Source: Sthenelais limicola (taxonomy: Eukaryota; Annelida; Polychaeta; Phyllodocida; Sigalionidae). Taken from it: a stretch of 64,000 nt of DNA. The stretch spans positions 50,464,966 to 50,528,965 of the forward strand of contig OW804094.1 in the NCBI GenBank assembly GCA_942159475.1, written 5' to 3'. The translations under genes were made by a program, and so were the position numbers. Each line of letters opens with the position of its first letter. Position 1 is the stretch's first letter. The notes below the pieces were generated by a model. The model was given only the letters and a program-made list of their open reading frames with translations, was not told the origin of the DNA and did no database searches. Shown one piece after another: positions 23,022-34,098 of the stretch.

Positions 23022-24427
23022 ATTAAAACCTATTTAGCTCAAATGTCTTGGTATGTCAAAAAGAAGTTTGCGAGGGCGTCCAAGGATATCTCAGATGTCA
23101 GTAGATAAGTACAGAAGTAACTGTGTTACCGCTACCTTTGCCAGAGTATTTGGCTAATAGCTTACAATTTGACTCATTTGTGTCACTCCGATCTCATGCC
23201 TTTCCAGGTCAGCATATATCTTCTTTACTTCGACCGTATTTTAAATCCAGGTCTCTTATATCCAAGTCAAAACTTTACTACAGGAGCTACTATTCAATTG
23301 TACTAATCATTGCCCAGGTGTTCAGTTGGTAGAGAACTGGTTGGTTTATTATCAGCAAAACCTTTCCATTCTCTTCTCGATATTGAAACATGGCACCCCA
23401 ACTTGTTTCATGTTTCATTGCGCATGCCTCAAAGTATGTAAATGAGCAGATGAAGCAGATGAAAACTCTGCCCACAGTTGCTTAATTCTTGACATCCAGT
23501 ATTGCTAGGTAACAAGTAGAGACATAAGATAATAATCTTCGATTTTATTGTCATAGTGAGTGGTTAGAAACTTCTACAACTCTCCACAAACTACTGCAAC
23601 CCTAGCTACCCTGTTAGAATCGAGTCTAAGGCAAAGCCCTGTATTAGTGTATAGGGCTATCAAAGCTAGGGTAGAGGAAGTCATGTACTTTTAGAATCTT
23701 GACAATATCAAGCTGAGAACGTTGAGCGTTTTGAGAAATCCAAGATTGCCACCAAGATGGTCGCAAAAAAGGTTCTAAATCATAACTCTGCCAGTTTTAA
23801 TGTGATTTTCATGTGTAATACCACTAAATGAGGGTTTTGTGGGATGACAAATCAATAAAATCAATAAAATTGGTCAAGTTACCATTTAAATGCATATCAA
23901 TGGACACTGTTTCCATAGCAACCAATATGTGGTTTTTAACAATATGATTATATGAATTTTAAGCCACTTTTTAATGAATGAATGAATGCAACAGAGAAAG
24001 AGTTACATATTTCACATATTTATTGGTTTCCTTATGATGTTTTTGATGTTCACTGAATGTCTACTACTACATAAGCAGGGGAGGAACCTGCATCAATTGT
24101 GTAAATTGTGATACCTTTTTAAAATTTGGCATGCTGGTAGGTCGGCCCATGGGATTTTCAAAACCAACACCCCTGGTAGCCAGTACCTGCGAAAAACAAA
24201 ATGGCCAACACAAGACACCACATTCATCCTACTTGGCTTCTACTCGTCCTATTTTCAAGTATACTAATTTGTCTATGTTTTGAGGCGTGAGGAAACTATT
24301 TCTGACATCTTTTTTCTGATTCAAGGTCATTTTTAAGGTCAAAATCCAAAATGGCCACCCCAAAAAACAAAAATCTTATTTCAGTTCAAACTTTAAGTAC
24401 TTTAATCATTCTACCACAGTTGGTTTG
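23022..24427. other. Non-coding stretch, possibly an unclassified repeat
   Basis: 23690-24400 has the phrases AAGATGGTCGCAAAAA, GTTTCCATAGCAAC and CAAAATGGCCA, with an ATGA microsatellite at 23971-23988. No coding frame or boundaries were identified. Confidence 0.4.
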
Positions 24428-24509
24428 TATAGATGTGATGTGTTCCAGGAAAATGTCGGAAAAATTCACAAGTCGCAAAAATGACAATTTTACAAAGTGA
24501 TTTATTCAA

Positions 24510-25390
24510 TTCAATTCATTTAAACTAATTCTTTATTTTCAAAGATCTTACATGGGCATAAGGTTATGAGCCTATCCGGGGATCTCTTCCAGCCCATGCC
24601 TTATTTTTAACCTTAGATTCACTGTTTTTTCCCCTAAAAACTACATCATGGAGTATATTTCAGTGCGAAATACTAAAGATAAAAGGAGATTACAACACTT
24701 TTTCTATCTCAATGAGTGTCATCCGGGCTAAGATGGACACAGAATATCGTTTCTATATAAACAAGTACAATTGCTTCTTAGCTGCGATCTAACTGAGATC
24801 TAAGTTTACAAGTTATTAAGGTTACCTAGCGAAAAAGAAAGTACAGATTAATAAAGAATACAATAAATCACTCAGTAAGCAGGTTGCAGCAGAAGATGTA
24901 CAACAACAGCAAGAACATGAAATAAGATAGAAGGACGGTAATCAAAATAAACAATCATAAACAGTCATACCAAATTTTCAACAGATTAATGTGTAAGATT
25001 GGGATCCCATCACCCCGTTTCCCTATTGATATATGAGCAGAAGGCATGCCTGTCTGCAATTGTGTGTGCCTCAGTACTTAGATTGTTCCATTCGACTTGG
25101 CATTTATAAATGATAGAATTTTTAATTTTTGTTGTTTTAGGGGTTATTGTTATTGTTTTTAGATTTTTGTGGCTTGCATCATGACTTCTGGTTTTGAGCT
25201 TTCTGTGATCAATATTGTTTGGATTCTGAGCCAGGTGGTAGGCAATTTCAATAATATGTTTCTTCTTTTTTTCCTTAGGAGGTTGGATATTCATAATTTT
25301 ATATTCCTCATCAACGTTTTTAGTCTATTTTTGTCGAATATTGTTGTTAGTGCTGAGTTTGGCAGAGATTGAAGTTTATCAAGCATGTAC
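24510..25390 (-). mobile_element. 5'-truncated LINE inserted in a family A element, with 8-bp target duplications
   Basis: TTATTCAA at 24502-24509 and again at 25391-25398 flanks the insert. Removing the insert restores the family A order TTTATTCA-CAAGATCTC. The tail side (24510-24540) carries AATTGAA-type repeats on the minus strand. The coding remnant is at 25010-25294. Confidence 0.8.
25010..25294 (-). pseudogene. LINE ORF2 C-terminal remnant
   Basis: 94 residues with KNSIIYKCQVEWNNLSTEAHTIADRHAF. This aligns by pattern with KKSYIYKMSTLWNDLSQDTRQIKTREAF of the 18119-18931 LINE, so it is the same or a sister family. It is truncated at the N-terminal side. Confidence 0.75.
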
Positions 25391-25864
25391 TTATTCAAGA
25401 GATCTCTTTGTTGGAATGTTCTCCACTTTGGTTGTTTAGCGCATTAAGGCATAGGCTATGAATGTATGTACCAAATTTGAAGACCGCGCATTAAATATAT
25501 CCTTGTGTTTCGAAGGTCATCCTAGGGAGTATATTTTAGTTAAAATTGATAGTGAAATACCAACTAAACGACCAGTTCGCGGTGAGTTTTAGTGGAGATT
25601 TGATGGAGAATTATAGAATACAAGTTGCTATCGATGTGGAGGAAATATATCTACCGTGTTTGCATGATTATTTTCTTCTATTGGACTAAGGTCTATAATG
25701 GTGTGTCATTTGAACCGACCCATGAAGTATTAAGAATGGACTATGTGAAAGTGCACGGCGTCGGTGGTGGTATATGTTTTTTTACCTTGCCCCAAACCAT
25801 CCTATCATATTTTTATAGTATGTATGAATGACTGTGTGGTGGGATTTATTTTAATCGTATATTG

Positions 25865-26092
25865 TCTAATTGTTCGATGAGAAATTGGCTAACTTAAAAT
25901 TTTTGAATCATCAACTTGAAAAAACCTTTGTTTTATTGCATTATATTTGATAGATGTTACCCGTATTTGTATTAAATTCCTTATCGATAAAATTATTCTG
26001 TAATTCAGGCTGCTCTGGGAATATGTGTACCAGCATATGAAAATGTTCATTTTCCTGAATAAAATATTTCCAAATCAATCAAATCAGTTTGC
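25865..26092 (+). mobile_element. LINE 3' end fragment
   Basis: CCTGAATAAAATATTT followed by CAAATCAATCAAATCAG at 26055-26087 matches, in opposite orientation, the 3' terminus of the LINE at 6295. Upstream sequence back to about 25865 is AT-rich with no recognisable coding. It abuts the ribozyme-like motif at 26111. Confidence 0.5.
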
Positions 26093-26110
26093 TTCTTTGT
26101 TTTATTTCAT

Positions 26111-26152
26111 GTTCTCAACGTTTCGGTACTGGTAGTACCTTCATCAGGAGAA
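26111..26152 (-). ncRNA. Compact hammerhead-ribozyme-like motif (Penelope type)
   Basis: Minus strand, in order: TTCTC, CTGATGA, A, GGTACT-ACC-AGTACC (6-bp stem II), GAAA, C, GTT, GAGAAC. The leading TTCTC pairs with the trailing GAGAA to form stem I, and C…GTT supplies a one-pair stem III and the NUH cleavage triplet. This is the minimal, probably dimeric layout reported for Penelope-like elements. Departure: one extra A lies between CTGATGA and stem II. It sits between a LINE tail and a family A element, with no Penelope coding sequence adjacent. The structure is seen; activity is not established. Confidence 0.55.
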
Positions 26153-26155
26153 TAT

Positions 26156-26350
26156 TCTTTAGTTACTTTACTGGTAATTGCCCACCCAGAAATATTGCAA
26201 ACTTATTTTTCAAAAATAGAAATAGAAACCTAAAATATATAAATATTTAATAGCTGTCCTAATGTTTACCATCATTAGAATCGGCTTGCTCTTTTGATCT
26301 TTTCAAATAGGATGACCATTCTTTGTTCATTTTCCTGTGATACATCACAA
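26156..26350 (+). mobile_element. Family A element, right half
   Basis: TAGTTACTTTACTGGTAATTG through CCCACCCAGAAATATTGC to GATACATCACA. It begins immediately after the hammerhead-like motif. Confidence 0.85.
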
Positions 26351-26756
26351 TAATTTGTCCAGACTTTCTATCTCTACCGAAGTTACATTAATTGCTTGCA
26401 CTCTGCCTCTATATATGTATTATTGGCGTATTAGTCTACAATTCGAACTAAATCTAAAACGTAAAGATGTACAGAAAAAAAAGCCAAAGCCGTGCTTATT
26501 CTTGTCGACCAATACCACTACGAGAGCACGTGGAGTGGCCTCTCGTAAACAAAGACATAAATCAGGAAATGTATATAAAGACCCTTCAGTGCCCCTCCTG
26601 CATTTATATAAGCTTGACCTAATTACCCTATATGCGACCCCTAGGTCATAGGGGGCCTGGATGAGGGTGCAGCAGTTTCTGGGTTAGGCGTCCATGCTCG
26701 TCACTGTCCGAAGTACATCAGGTGCATTGAGAGCGCATTTTCTATTCCGACATCAG

Positions 26757-26869
26757 TTGTGATGTGTTACAGGAAAATGAGTCACAAGTCTAAAAAATGG
26801 TCTTTGAGATATCATCATATTTGAAAAGATGAGACCAAGTCGATTCTAATTATGTTAAACATTAAGACA
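26757..26869 (-). mobile_element. Family A end fragment fused to a family E fragment
   Basis: GTGATGTGTTACAGGAAAAT through the ATCAAG/ACCAAG-TCGATTCTAAT block to ACATTAAGACA. At about 26870 it passes directly into family E. Confidence 0.85.
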
Positions 26870-27042
26870 AATAATGAAGGTCCTCCAAATACAAATGAGG
26901 ACGTTTTAGAAACCCTGTAGCAAAAACAACTGGACTAAATCTTCCGAAATCTTGGGACAATGACATTTAGATGGGTTGCAAAAGAATGGAACAAAAAGTA
27001 AAAAATGTTTAGTTTTTGACCAACGTTAACTGAGAGTGCATG
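26870..27042 (+). mobile_element. Family E element, right half, fused to family A
   Basis: AGGACGTTTTAGAAACC, CAATGACATTTAGATGGG, then GTTAACTGAGAGTGCA. The left half is replaced by the family A fragment 26757-26869. Confidence 0.85.
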
Positions 27043-27110
27043 TCCATGGCATGTCCATTGATTGACAAAAGTCATAAGGCTATTAGGTGACTTTGTGACA
27101 GTTGATTATA

Positions 27111-27152
27111 CTCTATTGGATTGACCCTTATATTAGGGTGAATCCAATAGAG
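27111..27152. repeat. Hairpin with 17-bp arms
   Basis: CTCTATTGGATTGACCC, loop TTATATTA, then GGGTGAATCCAATAGAG; one mismatch. Confidence 0.9.
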
Positions 27153-27641
27153 CATAGTGAAAAAAACCCAGATTGGTTGCCATGACAACCCCACAACTCA
27201 CTCGTGCAATACGCACTATTGCTGTTGGTTTCACATCTCTGAAGTCTATGATAACCATTGAGACAAGCGTCCATACCACAACACCCATATATTTAATAGT
27301 AAATGTTCCCTTCATCTCATTCTCGTTCTATATGAACTTGGTTAAATCAAGCTCAACCAATGTCCATGAAAGCTTTAGCTACGTTTAAATGCATGGTAAT
27401 GTGCCCCAGTCCAAGGCAAACTGTGGTACTAATGCATAACATACACGCCATATTCACGGATGTCTGTGCACCCATCTTATACAATGGATGTTATATCACT
27501 GCATAAATACACCACAGTAGCCAGGCGCATTGTGCTACCGGGAACAAGACGCACAACAATCCCAGCTATGACCGTAAATCTGGCAGAACTGAAACGCTGT
27601 TATGTGTCCCTCCATAACCATGTGTATCAGAGGGAGGGAGG

Positions 27642-27975
27642 ATATATTGCGGTGTTACAGAAAAATGAGTCACATGTCGCAGAATTATTATTTTTCAAAA
27701 AGGCGTTTATTCACAAGATCTCTTTGTACCAATGTTCTCATTTTGGGCTAATCTAATGCCCCGATTCGTATGAACATGTGTGCCAAATTTCAAGACATTG
27801 TATTAAATGTATATTCAACTACTTTACTAGTAACGTTCCATCCAGAGACATTGCAAACTTTTTTTCAAAAGTTAAAATATCAAACTTCAACCAATATCAA
27901 ATATATCTCATCTTTTCAAATATATGATGGTATCACAATATCTATCTTTTCGACTTGCGACTCCAACACATATTG
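27642..27975 (+). mobile_element. Family A element, nearly complete, diverged ends
   Basis: GCGGTGTTACAGAAAAATGA to TTCGACTTGCGACTCCAACACAT. All internal blocks are present, with small deletions. Confidence 0.85.
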
Positions 27976-28409
27976 AGGAGTTATAAAAGAGATATAGAAG
28001 TAGGTTGATGGGGGGTAGGGGGGGGGGGTTACCTTGGATACTAAACGTAGACGAGCTAGGGAAAACAGGAAAATCAGCGAAGGTCAAAGATATCATTCGG
28101 TCCACAATGCATTTATTAGTATGTTTATTTCTGTTATCTATTTTCGATACAAAGTAAGTTCTCTGCTAGCTACAGTTCTCCCCGGCATTGCCTGAACTGA
28201 AGATAATACTCTAGAGTTATGGCAGAAGGTCAATATTTTGTATTGTGAGAGTAAATATGGGCGGATAATTATTTATATATATGATTAATCAGTTCAGTCA
28301 TAACTAATTATATACATTTTGCTTCATCACTGTCACTGATTGTTATACTTCGACTGGGAAGTACCAACGTCCTCCAGCCTTTAATTGACCCATTAGTTAA
28401 ATAGTAGTA

Positions 28410-28575
28410 ATAGGGGATTTGCATGTGTCACTGCGCCTGTCTGATTGGCATTAGAGCCCTGATAAATGTCCCATGCTGAACATGTTTTCTAAAGATTTTA
28501 TACGATACCATTAGTCCCATAATTCCATGTGAATCTCGATTCAATATGGCGGCTATGCAAATCCCCTATTATAGG
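28410..28575 (-). mobile_element. Family D element, short form
   Basis: AATAGGGGATTTGCATGTGT at the left and GCTATGCAAATCCCCTATT at the right. Contains AATATGGCGGC next to the right end. Confidence 0.87.
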
Positions 28576-28804
28576 AAATAGGGGAAACTGGTACTGGTTG
28601 AGGTGAGTGTCCGAGACCTTAATGTAACTATGATATAGATTGTTTTATTATTGTGTGGGTGGAGCATAAAGACATACGAAAGAGTCTCTTCAGAGAGAAG
28701 ATTCCTTTACATTTGTGTCTATAATTAAATATTTCTATCCCTGGCCATTTCGTCGGAGACAATAATTTATTTCAACGACAATACACATTCCTCCCATCTA
28801 TAGA

Positions 28805-28907
28805 GCCTAGTCCACCTGGCCGATTCTCATACGATTTTGCGCCAGAGAGGACACTTTCACACTACATTCTGTGAAAATAGCATAATAATCGGCTTAGTGG
28901 ACTAGGC
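28805..28907. mobile_element. 103-bp mini inverted-repeat element
   Basis: GCCTAGTCCACCTGGCCGAT at the left and ATCGGCTTAGTGGACTAGGC at the right are inverted with few mismatches. Non-coding, single copy seen. Confidence 0.6.
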
Positions 28908-29169
28908 CCTTCAGACGATATCCGAACGGAAAGAATAAAAGAACAATAAGTTTATTTCCTTCTCACTAGGCATCTTCATAATTAATAAGATAGTTATGAC
29001 ATCGACATGACAAAGGCTCCGTACATAAGGCAAGTAAAATTCCCAAACTTTCCACGCAGCTTACTTTGGCTTCAAGTGAGGTTACCACGGCCTTCGTTTT
29101 TCCCGATTATTTTTTTCCAGGAAGGTAGAAGCGAATCTGTTTAAATTAACGTAATCCGCCCTCTCCTTC

Positions 29170-29960
29170 TGCTTCGTCCCACTTACATTGTATTATTTGG
29201 CGACGCAACGTTCATACTTGCGATGCAACTTACATCCGCCCACCTATTTGGCGACGCAACGTTGTCGTAGTCGTAGAAGCGCTACCTATAGCAACATGCC
29301 ACACAGTATGCCCACATCATAGGATGTGCCTCTCGATTTTACATGCCTGAGTGACATAGATTGTCACTATCGTTTTGCATGCTACTTTAGTCTATAATTT
29401 CTACCCATGGGGAAGGGAAAGAGGATGTCTACCCGGTGATAAATGTAGAAACGCTACCTAGCAACATGCCTGAGATAGTCTGTGCGCTAAGCATTAGGCC
29501 TATTCATTCGAATTTCTGATCTTATGTATATATGCTAAAAATAATGATGGGGTGACGGGTGAAATGGAATTGGGAAAAGATGAAGAAGGGGGAGGCGGGG
29601 GGGGGGGGGGGTAGGAGATGGAGGAAGGGGAAGGGTGGAGAAGGGAGAGGGAGGGAACAGGGGATGTCTACCGGGTGATAACAAGGTGGCGGAGGACATG
29701 GGGCCGGGTGGGGAAGGGGGACGAGCCTGGAAAGAGGGAGGGGAGGGAAGGGGTTTCTGCGTAATTTTAAATATATCTCCCTGTTTGGACTTTTATTCTA
29801 TTGCTACCCATTAAAATTGCCCACGGTTTTCCTGCATGCTTGGCATTTTTTATTACAATTTCTTACTTTATAATTAATTTATGGAGTTCAACGTGTAATG
29901 TGAACAGGGGCTGGTGGGGAAGAAGGAAGGATTGAACAGGGTATGGCTAAGCCTATCCGT
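29170..29960. repeat. Degenerate local repeats and G-rich purine tract
   Basis: ATTTGGCGACGCAACGTT occurs at about 29193 and 29248. CGCTACCTA-(TA)GCAACATGCC occurs at about 29280 and 29452. GATGTCTACC(C/G)GGTGATAA occurs at about 29423 and 29662. 29578-29755 is almost pure A/G with a G-run of about 14. Confidence 0.75.
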
Positions 29961-32321
29961 TGATAAACGGGGGCAGCTAGTATGAATCAATTACGATATT
30001 TTTCAGACAAATTGTCATCTTCACTCGACTGTTGGACAAATGCCTGTTGTTTGGGCGTTGCTAGTTGATTCAATTCAGGCAGCAGTAGAGCATATAATAT
30101 ACAAAGCCTTTATTGATACCAGTATTTGTATTTAAATATTTTTATTCAACGCATGAAAACGTCCATGGCGCACACGGCGTCTTTGTTATGTATTTCTTAA
30201 ATATCATATTGGCCTTCAATGAATAAAAAAGGAAAACAAATGTAGCCAAACATTATGCGATTATACACTATTCTCAGTTGTAGCTGTACACTTAAATCAA
30301 TCGAGAAGTAAGACATATTAAAAAAGAAGGGTAACCACGATATAAATCAAAATTAGCTGGATTTCTAGCAGGTCTACCGTCAACCGTCGAAGGTAAAAAC
30401 ATACAGAATAATCTAAATTCTTGTCGCACTCATTGCAGTTACTGTCGTTTAAACTCATATTCATGATAGTCCAAACAAATAAGCAAGAAATGTTCATACA
30501 GAGTACTTTACATTACGATTTTGAGGTTATATTACAGATAGAAGTACTAAACTCTTTACTTTCGGTTATGTTGTAGTGGTATTGAAGTACCAATAGCCGC
30601 ATTTCCACGCATGTGGGACTCTTGCTTCCTGGTAAGGCATTACTATATACATATATGCTTGACCTATTATTTTCTGCAGTTCAATAAGACATATTTCCTA
30701 AGTTTGTTGTTAGAGATAATGTTCTTAGACTCAGGTTAAAGTAAAATAACAAACGCTTAGCCAAAATAATTCTCAGGCCTGGGAGGTTTTATACTAATTT
30801 TCATCACATAAAACCTGAACGGACTGATGAATCAACTTAATTCTTATTATTTCATGTTGATGGTATGCTTTCTGTGTGCGAAAAAAGAGGCTTCTGTGAA
30901 TCCACAAAGTCAGTATAGCAGCAATGTCGCACATGACACAGCTTTAACACCTGATTTCACTCACAGGGAGTGTGGGCTTATTGTAACAGCTTTTCAAGCT
31001 ATTGTAAACCCTAAAACGGAGGTTAGTAGTTTCAGATAGGTCGGTGAATGTTGCAAGGTGAGTCTTATCTATAAAAGTTGTAAAAATTGGTAGTACATAT
31101 TTGATATTCAAAGCCCTTTGGTCCCGATCAAATCATCTGAGAAAGGCCCTTTACCTGTATATTCACATAATCTAGTTACTGACAACATCAACCATTAGAT
31201 ATTGGTTTGTTATAATAATAACTACTCATGAACAGTCTTAATAATGTGAAATTCTTATGAAATCATGTTTTTTTAGAGATGAAACTAATGTAATTAAGGG
31301 ATATATGGGGATCACTGTTGGGACATTAGCTGAAGTCCTCTATGCTCTCACTCCATGGCTTGTGTCCACTTTGCAATTTAAATTTCGGTCAATTTATCCA
31401 AGTATAGGCATTTTCTTCTTGAATGTTACTTTACCTAATATTTAGTTATATCTTGGAAAAATAGCATTAATTGAGATCACTGATGGGACATAATTCAATG
31501 ATTTTTGTAACTTTCTGTAATTAGACAGAGAATACATGTATCAAACTTCAGCAAATTCCAGATGTTTTACTTGCCCCTGAACTTATTCCAGCATTAAAAA
31601 AACGTGTGGCGAAAATGATTTTTTGTAACCTCAGTTTTCTCTGCTTTTATATTGGTTTATACAGGAAAATAGGTATTTTAATATGTGATTAAAAGATCGT
31701 TTATAGTTCAAATGAAAAAAACCCTTTGGATTCTGGTATCTGACTGCATCGACATAGTCTTGCCATGTTTTCTGTAATACTTTTTTGTGATTCTGAGACT
31801 AAATTGACTCTATATGGAACTATATGACACTGGCCCTAGTCCTATGGCCCTTTTTAAAAAGCTCTATGGGATGAGAAGGAAGGGGGTGTATGTGAAAATA
31901 CCACCCTGGAAGCTATCAAACTGTATTAGTGCAGGGATGGCAAATGTATTATAGCCTGTATTTTTTTTTATATGCGATGAAGCTAAACACCTCTGCTCCC
32001 TTTGGTACTGCTACCACGTAATGAGAGAGGGAACTCTCACCTGGCGACGGTCTCTTTCACCTCACTACGGCCTATGACGTCATAGGCTGGTGCACTCGTT
32101 ACCAGGTGTGATGTCAGAACACACCTGGAAATTACACCCAAATTATTTTTTATAAATAAATAATGGATGTAGGACCCTTTTTCCCAAATATAAATAATTG
32201 ATGGACCAATAATAAAAACTGTCTTGTTTATTATTGACTTTGACACCTTAGTGACATCACTAGGCATCCTGTGTTTTTTTGGGGGGTCCCCTCCACCATC
32301 ACTGATGGTGTTTGGCACTAC
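29961..32321. other. Non-coding stretch up to the Penelope remnant
   Basis: AT-rich; only short chance frames. Nothing identified. Confidence 0.5.
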
Positions 32322-32324
32322 ATG

Positions 32325-32356
32325 GTTTTGCCCCTTTGATGGGCTCATCAGGCAGA
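32325..32356 (-). ncRNA. Degenerate hammerhead-like motif
   Basis: Minus strand: CTGATGA, GCCC-ATCAAAG-GGGC (4-bp stem II), then AAAAC where an active hammerhead needs GAAAC. No pairing stem I is evident. It is probably an inactivated relative of the motif at 26111-26152. Confidence 0.35.
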
Positions 32357-32782
32357 TCAGGGATCTTTGGGGGAGTGATATTATAATATCACCTCCCTAT
32401 TAAATAGTGTAACCGTGGTTTTGGGATTTACATATCATCATTACACAATAGTTTGTGTGATGTTAGACATATGTGTATCTCGACTGTGACACCTTAGTCA
32501 CAGTCCATGAGGTCCTGGTACCCATTCAATAGTGATGCCAGGGCCATATGCTACTTATGGTAGTATTATTTAGGGCATTAATGTTCACTTGTGAATCATT
32601 AATGAGTAATACAAGAGCATTGTGTCTCAATAGACAGGAAATCACTGTAGTTAGTGATTGCAGTTTGGGGTCTCCCTGTGGGGGATTTTTTCCATCAGGT
32701 GTCAATAGGTGATAAAAATTTAGAACGTGGCTAGACAGCCTGATGGAGTTCACCCACAGTCCGTTACCGAGGCCCCTTCCTG

Positions 32783-32880
32783 TTATTGTTGACGATTGCG
32801 CCATATGATGGCGTCCATGATGTTGAGACCTTGTGGGGCCATAGTCTTAAGGCGATGTATCCATTTTGCCATATTATAGC
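32783..32880 (-). pseudogene. GIY-YIG endonuclease C-terminal fragment (Penelope-like)
   Basis: The minus strand reads YNMAKWIHRLKTMAPQGLN followed by IMDAIIWRNRQQ and a stop at 32783-32785. The WI-x-x-L-x-T-x-x-P-x-GLN pattern is the usual end of the GIY-YIG domain in Penelope-like elements. An in-frame TGA about 30 codons upstream and loss of the rest show it is dead. Confidence 0.5.
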
Positions 32881-33861
32881 CTGTAGTGCTATATCATACA
32901 CACAGTAAATATTTTTAATTCATTTATTTTAAAATAATAATGTTAAAATATTGACCAAAATTGAGATGTGAAATACATGCATAAGTGTGGTGTCTAGGAC
33001 TAAACTTTATCGGATATCTTACAGAGTAATAAAACGCATTTTGAGACACATCTATGTAAAAGTACTGGTGTTATTTTGCCTTTTATCTTCACAAGTGTGG
33101 AGAGGTTCTATTTTAATTAAAGCTGAAAACGTCATTTACCTTTAATTCAGCCGCCCCCCCCCCCCCCCCCGCAAAAAAACAAACCTGAACCACTGCGAAT
33201 ATGTTAGTACAATTTATATCCGCTTGCTTGAAATTTGAAATGTACTCTATAGGTTAAGATCAGATGATATGTTAATTTACCAACTTTTTAAAATTGCCAT
33301 TCTGACAGCGATTGTACATTTCTAGGCGGCCTGACCCAAATACCAACCATTCATACGTCACAAGAAATATTTTAGAAACATTTCCTCAAAGTTCTGTGTA
33401 AATTCTGAGCGCGTTAACTTCACATGGAAACATATTAGTAACGAGCCTACCAACCGAAGAAACCCTTAAGTGGAAATATACACAAGAGTTACGGGTTCAA
33501 TCTAACATAACACGTTGGTTAGTCAGTGGGTGACCGGAGTAAATTTAGTTAGGGTATTCCCTTCCTATTTCTTGCACTAGGCCCCCGTAACTAGGCGTAA
33601 AAAGAGGTCAATCATCCCTTTCTCTCATCTTAACTTATTGTATTTATGGGAAAACTCATCCCAGCGATTTAATTAAGAGTTATTTACGTTTCAATCAATC
33701 AAATAGTGATAAGGAATAAGTAGAATTTACATTAACCAAATATTTACCGATTTGTGACAGCCTATACATGTGTTATTCTCTTTGATAGATAATCAATGAT
33801 ATGGTTTGATATTGCCTCAAGTTGACCCGAGTTGGACCACATTTGTGCAAGGCTCGAATAT
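32881..33861. other. Non-coding stretch
   Basis: Includes a C-run of about 18 at 33153-33170 and the family B end at 33308. No gene. Confidence 0.5.
33308..33340 (+). mobile_element. Family B right-end fragment
   Basis: GCGATTGTACATTTCTAGGC-GGCCTGACCCA only. Confidence 0.65.
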
Positions 33862-34098
33862 ATCTGTTTATGTTTTACAGCAAAATGAGTCACAAGTCGC
33901 AAAATTGATATTTGTCAAAGGGTTTTATTCACAAGATGTATTTGTGGGAATGTTTTCATTTTTGGGGTGCCTAATGCTGTCTGTAGCGTGAATATATGTA
34001 CCAAATCTGAAGATGGTGCATTATAAGTATATCCGTACATTCCAAAGGTCATCTTATAGAGTACATTTAGCTACTTTACTAGTGAATGGCCCCTCAGA
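33862..34098 (+). mobile_element. Family A element, left half
   Basis: TTTTACAGCAAAATGAGTCA through AAGGTCATCTTATAGAGTAC to CCTCAGAAATA. It stops where the duplicated block at 34099 begins. Confidence 0.85.

Larger units (their letters stand above)
24428..25560 (+). mobile_element. Family A element, left half, split by a LINE
   Basis: GATGTGATGTGTTCCAGG at 24431, then LINE 24510-25390, then the continuation TTATTCAAGAGATCTCTTTG to TATATTTTAGTTAAAA. The right half is missing. Confidence 0.85.
26351..27641. other. Sequence between repeats, no gene recognised
   Basis: Outside the A/E fusion (26757-27042) it holds a hairpin at 27111-27152 (16 of 17 arm bases pair, 8-base loop) and short chance frames. 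Confidence 0.45.
32322..32880 (-). mobile_element. Penelope-like element, 3' end remnant
   Basis: The minus strand encodes the end of a GIY-YIG-type endonuclease (see 32783-32880). About 430 bp downstream it reaches a hammerhead-like block at 32325-32356. This is the order expected for the 3' end of a Penelope-like retroelement. The 5' part with the reverse transcriptase is absent. Confidence 0.5.

Noticed and set aside
23305..23345. tRNA-like phrase TTCAGTTGGTAGAGAAC
   Set aside because: Resembles an A box, but no B box or cloverleaf follows at the right distance.
32037..32348. 103-codon minus-strand frame
   Set aside because: It overlaps the non-coding 3' region of the Penelope-like remnant, begins inside the hammerhead-like block and shows no family motif.
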